Below are positions 40,778 through 48,354 of a DNA stretch of 50,214 bases, piece after piece (the stretch's first letter is position 1; every line of letters starts with the position of its first letter). The translations under genes and the position numbers were made by a program. The notes beneath the pieces are model-generated. The model saw nothing but the letters and a program-made list of their open reading frames with translations, searched no databases and was not told where the DNA came from. This DNA comes from Synechococcus sp. SP2 MAG (GTDB taxonomy: Bacteria > Cyanobacteriota > Cyanobacteriia > PCC-6307 > Cyanobiaceae). The stretch spans positions 1-50,214 of the forward strand of contig JAVBIX010000018.1 of assembly GCA_030756895.1 (NCBI GenBank), given 5' to 3'.

Positions 40778-41425
40778 GAGGCCCTGCAGCTCAAAGATCG
40801 CCTAGAGGCTTCGGGCTACACCGCTTTGGAGTGGCGGTATGGGGATGGAGTCATTGCGGTGGACGGCCAGCAGACGATGGCTGCGCTTGTGTCGCCGGGC
40901 CAGCTGCCTCAGGTGGGTGAGCTACGCCACTGGTTGGGAGCGCTGCCAATTTTGTTGGGCGTCAGCGAAGACAGCATCGCTTCCCGAGAGCTCTGCATCA
41001 GTTCTGGTGCGGATGATTTCTGGTTGTCCAGCAGTGCGCCGAGTGATCTCTTGCAACGCGTGCGCCTCCATCTTTCTCTTCAGAAACGCAGGAAAGAGCA
41101 CTGTTCCGTGATTGTGGTGGGTGATTTGCTGCTTGAAACCGCCAGCGGCTTGGTGAGTCGTGGCACGCGGCCGATTGGCCTAACGGAGCGTGAATCGTCG
41201 TTGCTGCTGTTGCTGTTCAAGGAGCGGGGCAAGGCCGTGAGCCGCAGTCAAATCCTGCGCGAGGTTTGGAATGATGAGCAAGGCGTGTCGAGCAATGTGG
41301 TGGAGGTGTACATCCGCTATCTGCGCCAAAAGCTTGAGGAGGGTGGCGATACTCGCTTGATCCACACCATTCGTGGCCGTGGTTATTGCCTCAACAACGG
41401 CGTTCCTTTTTTGAAGAGTTCTTGA
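40760..41425 (+). CDS. OmpR/PhoB-type response regulator with degenerate receiver, 5' end frameshifted
   Basis: 221 aa from TTG 40760, the only in-frame start nearby apart from GTG 40763; the natural ATG at 40732 is out of frame because of the 10-bp duplication. The N-terminal half has the shape of a receiver domain but the key residues are missing: no acidic pair at the start, no phospho-accepting Asp where MAALVSPG lies, and no Lys where SSSAPSDLL lies. The C-terminal half is a winged-helix DNA-binding domain: GLTERESSLLLLLFKERG, then QILREVWNDEQGVSSNVVEVYIRYLRQKLEE (in parts) and LIHTIRGRGYCL. It ends TGATG with the next gene. It is likely a transcription factor acting without phosphorylation, if expressed. 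Confidence 0.75.
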   Translation: MVLVGAEALQLKDRLEASGYTALEWRYGDGVIAVDGQQTMAALVSPGQLPQVGELRHWLGALPILLGVSEDSIASRELCISSGADDFWLSSSAPSDLLQRVRLHLSLQKRRKEHCSVIVVGDLLLETASGLVSRGTRPIGLTERESSLLLLLFKERGKAVSRSQILREVWNDEQGVSSNVVEVYIRYLRQKLEEGGDTRLIHTIRGRGYCLNNGVPFLKSS

Positions 41426-41871
41426 TGGATGTCTCTCCCCCCCAGCAGCTGCCCCTTGAGGCGCAATGGTGCGTTCGCCCCGACACCTGTGTGCTGTTGG
41501 AAGTGGCAGATCAACCCCATGAGCAACGGCTTGGACTGATGCAACGCCCGGCTTTGCCACCCCTGAGGGGAATGTGGTTTCCGTTTAAACCGGCACGCCC
41601 GTTGCGTTTTTGGATGCTGAACACGATTGCGCCACTCGACATGGTGTTTGTGCACCAGGACGAGGTGATTGCGATCGAGGCTGAGGTGCCGATCTGTCCG
41701 GCGTTGCCTTGCAAGAGCTTTGGACCGATGGCTGATTCGGACAGCGTGATTGAGCTAGGGGCTGGAGAGGCCAAGCGCCTGGGGCTTGGCGTTGGAGACG
41801 CGGTGGTGATCGAAACGATCCAACCGGCAATGTCAGCCAATGAAGTAGAGGCGGCACGTCCCGGATACTAA
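41425..41871 (+). CDS. DUF192 family protein
   Basis: 148 aa from ATG 41425, overlapping the regulator stop as TGATG. No signal peptide is evident. DUF192 features: HEQRLGLMQRPALPP, then RGMWFPFKPARPLRFWMLNT and IAPLDMVFVHQDEVIAIEAEV, with CPALPCKSFGP (two Cys, four residues apart). DUF192 proteins are small beta-barrels, some exported, with poorly known roles; at least one family member is a secreted copper-related protein in other bacteria. Here the translational coupling to the regulator suggests shared expression. Confidence 0.8.
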   Translation: MDVSPPQQLPLEAQWCVRPDTCVLLEVADQPHEQRLGLMQRPALPPLRGMWFPFKPARPLRFWMLNTIAPLDMVFVHQDEVIAIEAEVPICPALPCKSFGPMADSDSVIELGAGEAKRLGLGVGDAVVIETIQPAMSANEVEAARPGY

Positions 41872-41900
41872 AGTGTTACGTATGGGTAACGCCGGCGTGC

Positions 41901-42026
41901 CTAGCTGAAGAATCCTTTGGATTGAAGCCACAGCCCAACGGCAAGCAAGGGGCCAACGCCTGCAATGAAAAGCGTGATCTTGAGGCGCAGGGGTGAGACC
42001 TGGGGTTTGCGTTCTCGGATTGCCAT
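41901..42026 (-). CDS. 41-aa membrane peptide
   Basis: ATG 42026 to TAG 41901. The peptide is MAIRERKPQVSPLRLKITLF, then IAGVGPLLAVGLWLQSKGFFS: a positively charged N-terminus (RERK...RLK) followed by one membrane helix, as in many small thylakoid or plasma-membrane peptides. Positively charged residues first would place the N-terminus inside. It lies between convergent DUF192 and cobL. No family recognised. No clear terminator is present. Confidence 0.5.
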   Translation of the reverse strand: MAIRERKPQVSPLRLKITLFIAGVGPLLAVGLWLQSKGFFS

Positions 42027-42075
42027 CCTGCGAGCTTCAAAGTGCTTGATTCTGCCCTTTTTCTGATCAATCGCG

Positions 42076-43347
42076 TCAGGCCCCGTCCTGGCGGGGAGCG
42101 CTTCCCTTGAGGATCAACACTGGATTCATCGGAGCCAGCCTGGTGCCATCGGCAAGCGGTTGGCCTCGCCAGGCTTGTTGCTGACTCACCTTCACCGAGT
42201 ATTCGGCGGCTTCAAGCACCGGCTTCAGCTCCGCTAAGGCCTCCAATGTGGCAAGGGGGATCACCACTTCACCCCTGGGGGCCATGCACTGGATCACTCG
42301 CTCCAGCAGGGATCTGCGTTTGCGGCCACCACCACCAATTAGTACCCGGTTGGGGGCGACTAAGTCTGCAGGCAGATGGTTGAGTTCTTCCATGGCATCC
42401 CCTTCCAGCACTGCTGCTGGTTGAACACCGAGGCGTGCTGCATTCGCGGCGATTAGTGAGGACCCGCCGCTGCGTTGTTCGATGCAAAGCAACTGCAACT
42501 GCGGCCGCAGCCGCAGCGCTTCGAGGCCAACGCTGCCGGTGCCAGCACCGAGATCCCAAAGCACGCCGCGTGCAGGAAGGTTGAGCTCTGCCAGCAATTG
42601 GATCCGGACCTCCCGTTTGGTCATCAAGCCAGGTCGGTCGGCGTGTTGCAGAAACACACCATCCTCCAGGCCAAACAGTGGAAGTTGATCGGCGGGTGGC
42701 GCTTCTTGAGCTTCCGCGATCAACACCACCAGATGGAGGGGGTGCAAATCGCCAGGCGTGGCTTGGGATGGCTCGAGCCGTTGCACGCGTTCACTGCTGT
42801 GACCAAGTGATTCGCAGAGCCAGAGGGCATAGGCCGATTCCAGGCCGCTGTAGCGCAAGCTTTGGCGCACCTCGTCCACGCCACCGCGACTGGGATCGGT
42901 GAGCACGGCCAAGGCACCTGGACGTTGTTGCAAGCGCTGAGCGAGTGGGGCGGGGTCACGGCCATGCAGGCTGAGCCATTGCGCGTCCTGCCAGGGCCTG
43001 CCCAGTCGGGCAAACGCTAGTTGCAAGGACGAGGGGCCGGGATGAAAGCGCAGACGTTCGCGGCCCAGGCGCTCGATCAAGATCCGGCCGATGCCAAACC
43101 ACAACGGATCTCCGCTAGCCAGCACCACCGCGCGCTGATCGCTCCCAAGGGCAAGCAATTCCTCGCTCAGAGCGATTGGATTGTCACTGGCGATCCAGCG
43201 CTGGGCTGATGGGCAGGCAGACCATTGCTGCAGTGCAGGTAGCAACCGGTTTGGAGCTGCCAGCAGGTGGGCCTGCTTCACCAAAAGCTGAGCTCCGGGT
43301 GGGAGCGAGCCGGGCGCACCGGCGTCGGTGCCGATCACATCGATCAT
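42076..43347 (-). CDS. cobL: Precorrin-6Y methyltransferase (CbiE-CbiT fusion)
   Basis: 423 aa from ATG 43347 (M18 of the longest frame), chosen for the typical MIDVIGTDAGAPG start. The N-terminal CbiE tetrapyrrole-methylase domain contains LLAAPNRLLPALQQW, then SGDPLWFGIGRILIERLG and a Pro-rich loop. The C-terminal CbiT domain (about 210-423) is a SAM methyltransferase: GVLWDLGAGTGSVGLEALRL, CIEQRSGGSSLIAANAARL, then VLIGGGGRKRRSLLERVIQC. The fused enzyme methylates C5 and C15 and removes the C12 carboxylate in cobalamin (pseudocobalamin) synthesis. Intact, on the minus strand, convergent with the 41-aa peptide's neighbour and divergent from the DUF1254 gene. Confidence 0.93.
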   Translation of the reverse strand: MIDVIGTDAGAPGSLPPGAQLLVKQAHLLAAPNRLLPALQQWSACPSAQRWIASDNPIALSEELLALGSDQRAVVLASGDPLWFGIGRILIERLGRERLRFHPGPSSLQLAFARLGRPWQDAQWLSLHGRDPAPLAQRLQQRPGALAVLTDPSRGGVDEVRQSLRYSGLESAYALWLCESLGHSSERVQRLEPSQATPGDLHPLHLVVLIAEAQEAPPADQLPLFGLEDGVFLQHADRPGLMTKREVRIQLLAELNLPARGVLWDLGAGTGSVGLEALRLRPQLQLLCIEQRSGGSSLIAANAARLGVQPAAVLEGDAMEELNHLPADLVAPNRVLIGGGGRKRRSLLERVIQCMAPRGEVVIPLATLEALAELKPVLEAAEYSVKVSQQQAWRGQPLADGTRLAPMNPVLILKGSAPRQDGA

Positions 43348-43467
43348 CAGGTCATTGTGCTGGTTCTGAATACGGGTTCGCTGATCCCAATCGGGCAAAA
43401 TTTTGACTTCGTTTGTCTGCGCAGCGAATGACGTGCTTAGAAACGGCTCAACAGAAAATGTTGTCGA

Positions 43468-45045
43468 ATGGGTATGTCAGGCATTTCCAGCAAGCTGCGC
43501 AGGCACTCTTCTGCTTTGTTGCTCACATCTTTAGCGGTGGCAGCAGTTAGTGCATCGGATCGTGCCGTCAATGCACAACAGGCACAAGCGAGTAATCGCT
43601 ATACCACTCCCATCCCTGAGGAGATTTTCACTCCAGACACCGTTAAGACAAGTGCTGGAACGTTTCGGTTCTTCGATGGGATGCCTGATGCAGAAACAGT
43701 TCGAACAAGTTTCGAAAATCTAAAATTTATACGTGGCTATGAAACCTTCCTGACCTTGATGCCCGCAGCAAGCATCGAAATGTTGCGTCATGGTCATGCG
43801 GGGATTGGAGTTGATGATCACACCAAGGTGGCCTTGTTGTCTCCCTTGAATTCGAATCCTCTGTTTCTCACCGGTAATACCGATACTATTTATGGGTCAA
43901 CATTTTTCAACCTTAAGGACACAGGTCCTCTGGTAATCGAGATCCCTGCTGGGCTTGGTCCAGGCACGATTAACGATGCCTTTTTTCGCTTTGTCGCTGA
44001 TACGGGGGCTCCGGGCCCTGATAAGGGGAAAGGTGGTAAATATTTGATCTTGGGTCCAGATGATGCTGAGCCAAGCAATGTTGGTGATTATTTTGTTTTC
44101 CGCTCTCCAACATATTCAAACTGGTTGATTCTCAGGGCTTTCCTTGATGCCAACGGCATGCCTGATAAGGCCATCGCTATCTATGAGAACGGATTACGTC
44201 TTTATCCTTATTCGCAGAAAGGCAATCCACCTCAGATGAGCTTTATTAAAGCTGGCGAACAGTTGTTTAATACGGTTCATGCCAATAATTTTGAGTTTTT
44301 CAATGAACTCAACACGGTGATCCAGCGTGAGCCCATTGCTTTCTTAGATCCCGAGCTGAGGGGATTGGCATCGTCGATTGGTCTCGAAAAAGGTCAACCT
44401 TTTTCTCCTTCTCCACAAGATCGAAGAGTTTTAGAGGAAGCCATTCAAGTGGGTGTGGCTTATGTGCGTTCTGATATGGGTAAGCCTCGTAATAAAGATG
44501 TTTACTTTTATCCAGGCAAGCAATGGTTCACGCCGTTTGCAGGTGGGAGTCATGAGTGGCTGATTGATGGTGGGAAAGGCGGCCTCAACCTCGATGCCCG
44601 TAATAATTTCTTTTGGGGCTACACCGTTAATACTCCGGCCATGGTGCTGAAAATGGTGGGTGTCGGTTCCCAGTACGGAGTGGTGGCCACAGACTCCAAT
44701 GGCACCTATCTGGATGGAAGTAAGACGTACAAATTCACGATCGATAAAGATGTACCTGCGAAAGATTTTTGGTCAATGGTTGTGTATGACCCGCAGACCC
44801 GGTCTGAACTGCAGACGGGTCAACTTTTGCCTAGTAAAAATAGTGTCCGAAATAAAGATATAAACATGAATGCTGATGGCAGTATTGATCTGTATTTTGG
44901 TCCGGAAGCACCTGCAGGACAAGAAGCAAATTGGATTGAAACTGTTCCTGGTAAGGGTTGGTTCGCTGTCTTCCGTCTCTATGGTCCGCTGGAGCCTTGG
45001 TTTGATAAAACCTGGCAGCTCAACGACATTCAGCCTCTTGGTTGA
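43468..45045 (+). CDS. Exported DUF1254/DUF1214 protein, paralogue 1
   Basis: 525 aa, ATG start. Signal peptide with an unusually long N-terminus: SALLLTSLAVAAVSASDRAV, cleavage probably near AVNA at about residue 37. Residues about 60-190 match DUF1254: TFRFFDGMPDAETVRTSFEN, then FLTLMPAASIEMLRHGHAG and LTGNTDTIYGSTFFNLKDTG. The C-terminal DUF1214 part has FWSMVVYDPQTRSELQTGQL and SKNSVRNKDINMNADGSIDL, ending in a beta-rich FRLYGPLEPWFDKTW. Proteins of this type are common in bacterial envelopes; a role in periplasmic or secreted metabolism is often suggested but not established. It is followed 37 bases later by a close paralogue, so it arose by tandem duplication. Confidence 0.88.
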   Translation: MGMSGISSKLRRHSSALLLTSLAVAAVSASDRAVNAQQAQASNRYTTPIPEEIFTPDTVKTSAGTFRFFDGMPDAETVRTSFENLKFIRGYETFLTLMPAASIEMLRHGHAGIGVDDHTKVALLSPLNSNPLFLTGNTDTIYGSTFFNLKDTGPLVIEIPAGLGPGTINDAFFRFVADTGAPGPDKGKGGKYLILGPDDAEPSNVGDYFVFRSPTYSNWLILRAFLDANGMPDKAIAIYENGLRLYPYSQKGNPPQMSFIKAGEQLFNTVHANNFEFFNELNTVIQREPIAFLDPELRGLASSIGLEKGQPFSPSPQDRRVLEEAIQVGVAYVRSDMGKPRNKDVYFYPGKQWFTPFAGGSHEWLIDGGKGGLNLDARNNFFWGYTVNTPAMVLKMVGVGSQYGVVATDSNGTYLDGSKTYKFTIDKDVPAKDFWSMVVYDPQTRSELQTGQLLPSKNSVRNKDINMNADGSIDLYFGPEAPAGQEANWIETVPGKGWFAVFRLYGPLEPWFDKTWQLNDIQPLG

Positions 45046-45082
45046 GGTCTAAACCAATCAATCTCACAATTTATCCTCAACC

Positions 45083-46636
45083 ATGACTGTATTTACTCGC
45101 TTCCCTTCAGCTGTTCTTTCTGCTTTATTCTTGGCTTGTAGCGGTTCTGTGCTTCATGCCGCTGATATTGCGCCAAAGGGCTATAACACGCCTATCCCTG
45201 TCGACGTTTTGACGCCAGACATTGTTAAGACTCGGATCGGCACGTTCAATTATTTCGATGGTTTTCCTGATGACGAGACGATGCGAAAGGCGCGGCGTCA
45301 GGTTGATCTAGGTCGTGGAGTTCAGACCTTCCTCAATTTCATGCCAGCCGCTTCGTTGGAGATGCTGTATGTAGGACATCGTGATGGCTATGACCTAAAG
45401 CCAAATCGGGATATTGGCATTTTTGATGAGCTGATGAGCTCTAAGTCCCTTTGGCTCACAGGAAATACCGATACCGTCTACGCCTCAGCTTTTCTCGATC
45501 TCAGTAATGGACCGGTCGTTGTGGAGGTCCCACCTGGTACGGGTCCAGGAACGGTAAATGATGCTTTCTTCCGATTTGTGGTGGATATGGGAGGCCCTGG
45601 TCCTGACAAGGGCAAGGGAGGTAAGTATCTGATTCTTGGGCCTGGTCATCAGGCGCCTGCATCTACCGATGGCTTTTTCGTTGCCAGGACCCCGAGCATC
45701 ATCAATTGGCTGATTCTTCGAGGTTTTCTGGATGATCAAGGCCAGCCAGATACGGCAAGGGATAGCTTCAGAAATGGCTTGAAGGTGTATCCCTATGCGA
45801 TGCGGGCTAATCCTCAGGCCAACTCTTTCAAAAATCTCACTGACTGGACGGTGAACACCATTCATGCCAACAATTTTAGGTTCTATGAAGAACTCAATGA
45901 GGTGATTCAGCGCGAGCCCTCTGAGATGTTCTCTCCAGAGCTTCTAGGGATGGCATCAGCGATTGGAATTCAAAAAGGAAAACCATTTGCCCCGAATGCG
46001 GAGCAAAAAGCACTGCTTACAGAATCTGTAGCGATTGGTAATGCCACGGCTCGTTCGATCCTATTTTCACCTCAGGATCCCAATGCTTATATCTACCCAG
46101 GTAAAGCTGGTTACTGGCAAACCGGATTTCCTGGAGGTAGTCACGAGTATCTCGTGAACAATGGAAATGGTGGGCGCGATATGGATGGACGCACCCTCTT
46201 CTTTTATCTCGCCACGGTAAATACACCGGCGATGGCTCTTGAGCTACCAGGGGTTGGGTCTCAATATGCTTTCTCTTCAAGGGATGCGAAAGGTGCTTAT
46301 CTCGATGGAGCCAACACCTACAAACTCACAGTTCCTGCCAATGCTCCGGCGAATCGCTTCTGGTCATTTGTGGTTTACGACCCCCAAACCCGTTCGATGC
46401 TGCAGAGCAAGGAATCGCCTTATCCCAGTAAAAACAACAAGCGCAATCAAGACATGGTGAGCAATGCCGATGGCAGCGTTGATCTCTACTTCGGACCTGA
46501 ACCACCAGCGGGCCAGGAGGCCAATTGGGTGAAAACCGTTCCTGGTAAGGGTTGGTTTGGAATCTTTCGTTTGTACGGGCCGGAGCAAGCTTGGTTCGAC
46601 AGGACCTGGACGCTTGGCTCGATAGAAAGGCTCTAA
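45083..46636 (+). CDS. Exported DUF1254/DUF1214 protein, paralogue 2
   Basis: 517 aa, ATG start. Signal peptide MTVFTRFPSAVLSALFLACS, cleavage near HAA at about residue 27 (a Cys at 19 is in the hydrophobic core). The same domain order as its neighbour: FNYFDGFPDDETMRKARRQ, then TFLNFMPAASLEMLYVGH and GNTDTVYASAFLDLSNG in DUF1254. NDAFFRFVVDMGGPGPDKGK is shared almost exactly with the first copy. DUF1214 has FVVYDPQTRSMLQSKESPYP and SKNNKRNQDMVSNADGSVDL. An identity of roughly half the residues (by eye) means the duplication is old but both copies are kept intact. A strong hairpin follows. Confidence 0.88.
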   Translation: MTVFTRFPSAVLSALFLACSGSVLHAADIAPKGYNTPIPVDVLTPDIVKTRIGTFNYFDGFPDDETMRKARRQVDLGRGVQTFLNFMPAASLEMLYVGHRDGYDLKPNRDIGIFDELMSSKSLWLTGNTDTVYASAFLDLSNGPVVVEVPPGTGPGTVNDAFFRFVVDMGGPGPDKGKGGKYLILGPGHQAPASTDGFFVARTPSIINWLILRGFLDDQGQPDTARDSFRNGLKVYPYAMRANPQANSFKNLTDWTVNTIHANNFRFYEELNEVIQREPSEMFSPELLGMASAIGIQKGKPFAPNAEQKALLTESVAIGNATARSILFSPQDPNAYIYPGKAGYWQTGFPGGSHEYLVNNGNGGRDMDGRTLFFYLATVNTPAMALELPGVGSQYAFSSRDAKGAYLDGANTYKLTVPANAPANRFWSFVVYDPQTRSMLQSKESPYPSKNNKRNQDMVSNADGSVDLYFGPEPPAGQEANWVKTVPGKGWFGIFRLYGPEQAWFDRTWTLGSIERL

Positions 46637-46656
46637 ATCAATTTGATCTGCATCCC

Positions 46657-46690
46657 AACGTCAGGAGCTATGTTCATAGCTTCTGACGTT
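46657..46690. terminator. Strong 16-pair hairpin after the DUF1254 pair
   Basis: AACGTCAGGAGCTATG (46657-46672) and CATAGCTTCTGACGTT (46675-46690) pair over 16 positions with a single G-U pair and a tight loop. It lies 20 bases after the stop of the second paralogue, and the other side ends a minus-strand peptide, so it probably ends transcription from both directions. No T-run follows. Confidence 0.7.
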
Positions 46691-46762
46691 GTTGCGAAGA
46701 CTGGTGATAAAGAAGGCAAAGCAAAGTCCCCAGATGATGCCTTTCACGATGATGGCTTTCAT
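46661..46762 (-). CDS. 33-aa membrane peptide, low confidence
   Basis: ATG 46762 to TGA 46661. It reads MKAIIVKGIIWGLCFAFFIT then SLRNNVRSYEHSS: a short basic start and one membrane helix. Its last ten codons overlap the left arm of the strong hairpin, which argues against a functional gene unless the hairpin acts as its terminator. The longer frame upstream (to 46951) is not protein-like. Real or shadow is undecided. Confidence 0.3.
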   Translation of the reverse strand: MKAIIVKGIIWGLCFAFFITSLRNNVRSYEHSS

Positions 46763-47136
46763 ATCCTCAATCGGATGATCTTTTCTGAAGGTTGTTCTAT
46801 TCCACGTAGATAGGCCTCTAAATGGGCAAAAAATGGAACAAACAGTCCACTTGCGGCCTATTCCCAGGACCCAGCTAGATAGAGAGATGTATTGGCCATG
46901 CTTGGTGTGGTGATGAATTCGCTCAAGGGACCTGATGTACTTATAAACCAAGTACGTTTGTCAAAAATACTGATGAATTACCGCAGCGAGAGTGAAAACT
47001 TTTCTTCAGATCAGGAGATTATGACTAGGGGTGGAGAGGATTTATTGAGGTAGCAATTACCATTGGGTTCAGCACGGCGGTCAATTTGGCTTACTGCTTG
47101 GGTGCTTGAACGGCTAAGGCCAACGAGCCGTTCTCA
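46763..47136. other. Gene-poor interval before the outer-membrane gene
   Basis: No gene called. GAACGGCT (47108-47115) and AGCCGTTC (47126-47133) form a perfect eight-pair stem with a ten-base loop immediately downstream of the 47137-48324 gene on the minus strand, a likely terminator lacking a T-run. The rest is AT-rich. Confidence 0.5.
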
Positions 47137-48324
47137 TCAGTCAAAGAACCAGCGCAGGCCGAGGTTCACGCCGCTTTGATCCACGCTGTAGGCGTTGCCT
47201 CCGCCTCCGGCGTAATCAAGCCCGAAATACTTGTAGGAGAGTGAGATCTGGGATGAATTCCCGAGGGCGTATGCAATCCCTGCCTGCGCTGTTCCGCTTA
47301 GATCTTGCTCTCCGCTCAAGCCAAACCCGCCGGCATCCAGATAGGCGAATGCTTGCCAGTCTTCGCTGATGGCATAGGTGCCAAAAGCACCGATCAGCGG
47401 TTGCACCCAGGTGTTGCCAAAGCTTGCACTCGATGCTTTCTCCAGTTCACGAGTGTTCTCGCGGCTTACAACCCGACCCTCCACGGAAACGGTGGACTCG
47501 TTGCGAACGGACCAGCTGGTATTGATGTTGGCATCGATCACCCGGGCTCCAAGAAGGCCAATAAAGCTGCTGCTTCCTTTTTCCATCCGTGGTTTCTGAA
47601 TCGCTCCTGCCCGGTAGCGAAATGCCAGATCTACAATGGTCTGATTGGTATCAACATCGACATCAAGATCTCCGTTGACGCGAATCGTGCGTTGTCTAAG
47701 TGCGGAAGGAAGTCCAAGCTGATTGCGCAAGGGGTTCGTTGTTTCCTTGAAGATGGATTTGGATCCGCTGCTGGATAAACTTCCGTGATAAACACCGGCC
47801 ATAAAGCCGAATCGGCCGTACTCAACCTGGGCTTTAAAGGTAAGTGCTTCGTCGATGGTGTCGATCACATCGGAGAGAGGAAGTGCGGCGTCATTTTTAT
47901 TGCCGTTGATGGTTGTTGAGCTGTAAGTTGTTGGCACCAAAAAGGCATAGAGATCAAGATAAACTCTCCAATTATCTTCTTCCTCTTGCTCTTGATTGCT
48001 GCCAGTGTCTTCATCACTCGCTTGACTGAGCACCAGGGGAGCCATTTCTTCAGTTTCGCTTGTATCAACGTCGCCGCTGGCTGCTATCTCAGTCTCAATC
48101 GGAGATTCACTATTGTCAACAATCTCCTCTGCTTTTAATGGTTGTATCGATGCTTCTACGCACAGCATGCTCAGTGGTGCAATGAGAGCGAGGGGTAGAA
48201 AGCGTGTCACAAGTTGAATTGAGGTTCGCTGAAACTTAGGCGGGGCTATCTGTTCTTGCTGCTGATTCTGATCCCATTCGTGCTGATTTCTGCTGGATGC
48301 ACTTGGCGTATTGGTTTGATGCAA
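47137..48324 (-). CDS. Outer-membrane beta-barrel protein, unknown transport role
   Basis: 395 aa from ATG 48324. A GTG at 48210 (MTRFLPLALIAPLSMLCVEA, an ideal signal peptide) is a strong alternative start, giving 357 aa; the longer form carries a Gln-rich 38-residue extension before the signal core, with no obvious ribosome site. After an acidic Ser/Thr/Glu linker (about 70-115) the body consists of alternating amphipathic strands (YLDLYAFLVPTTYSSTTING, then VEYGRFGFMAGVYHGSLSSS, IVDLAFRYRAGAI, WVQPLIGAFGTYAISEDWQAF) and ends GVNLGLRWFFD, the usual C-terminal aromatic outer-membrane signal. It resembles OmpA-like/opacity barrels in style only. The divergent gene at 48355 is also an outer-membrane protein. 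Confidence 0.72.
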   Translation of the reverse strand: MHQTNTPSASSRNQHEWDQNQQQEQIAPPKFQRTSIQLVTRFLPLALIAPLSMLCVEASIQPLKAEEIVDNSESPIETEIAASGDVDTSETEEMAPLVLSQASDEDTGSNQEQEEEDNWRVYLDLYAFLVPTTYSSTTINGNKNDAALPLSDVIDTIDEALTFKAQVEYGRFGFMAGVYHGSLSSSGSKSIFKETTNPLRNQLGLPSALRQRTIRVNGDLDVDVDTNQTIVDLAFRYRAGAIQKPRMEKGSSSFIGLLGARVIDANINTSWSVRNESTVSVEGRVVSRENTRELEKASSASFGNTWVQPLIGAFGTYAISEDWQAFAYLDAGGFGLSGEQDLSGTAQAGIAYALGNSSQISLSYKYFGLDYAGGGGNAYSVDQSGVNLGLRWFFD

Positions 48325-48354
48325 TACAACTTGCTTGGTTTTTAGATCAATTAG

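Noticed and set aside
46664-46951. Long minus-strand frame upstream of the 33-aa peptide
   Set aside because: The first 63 codons are not protein-like; only the last part has a membrane profile.
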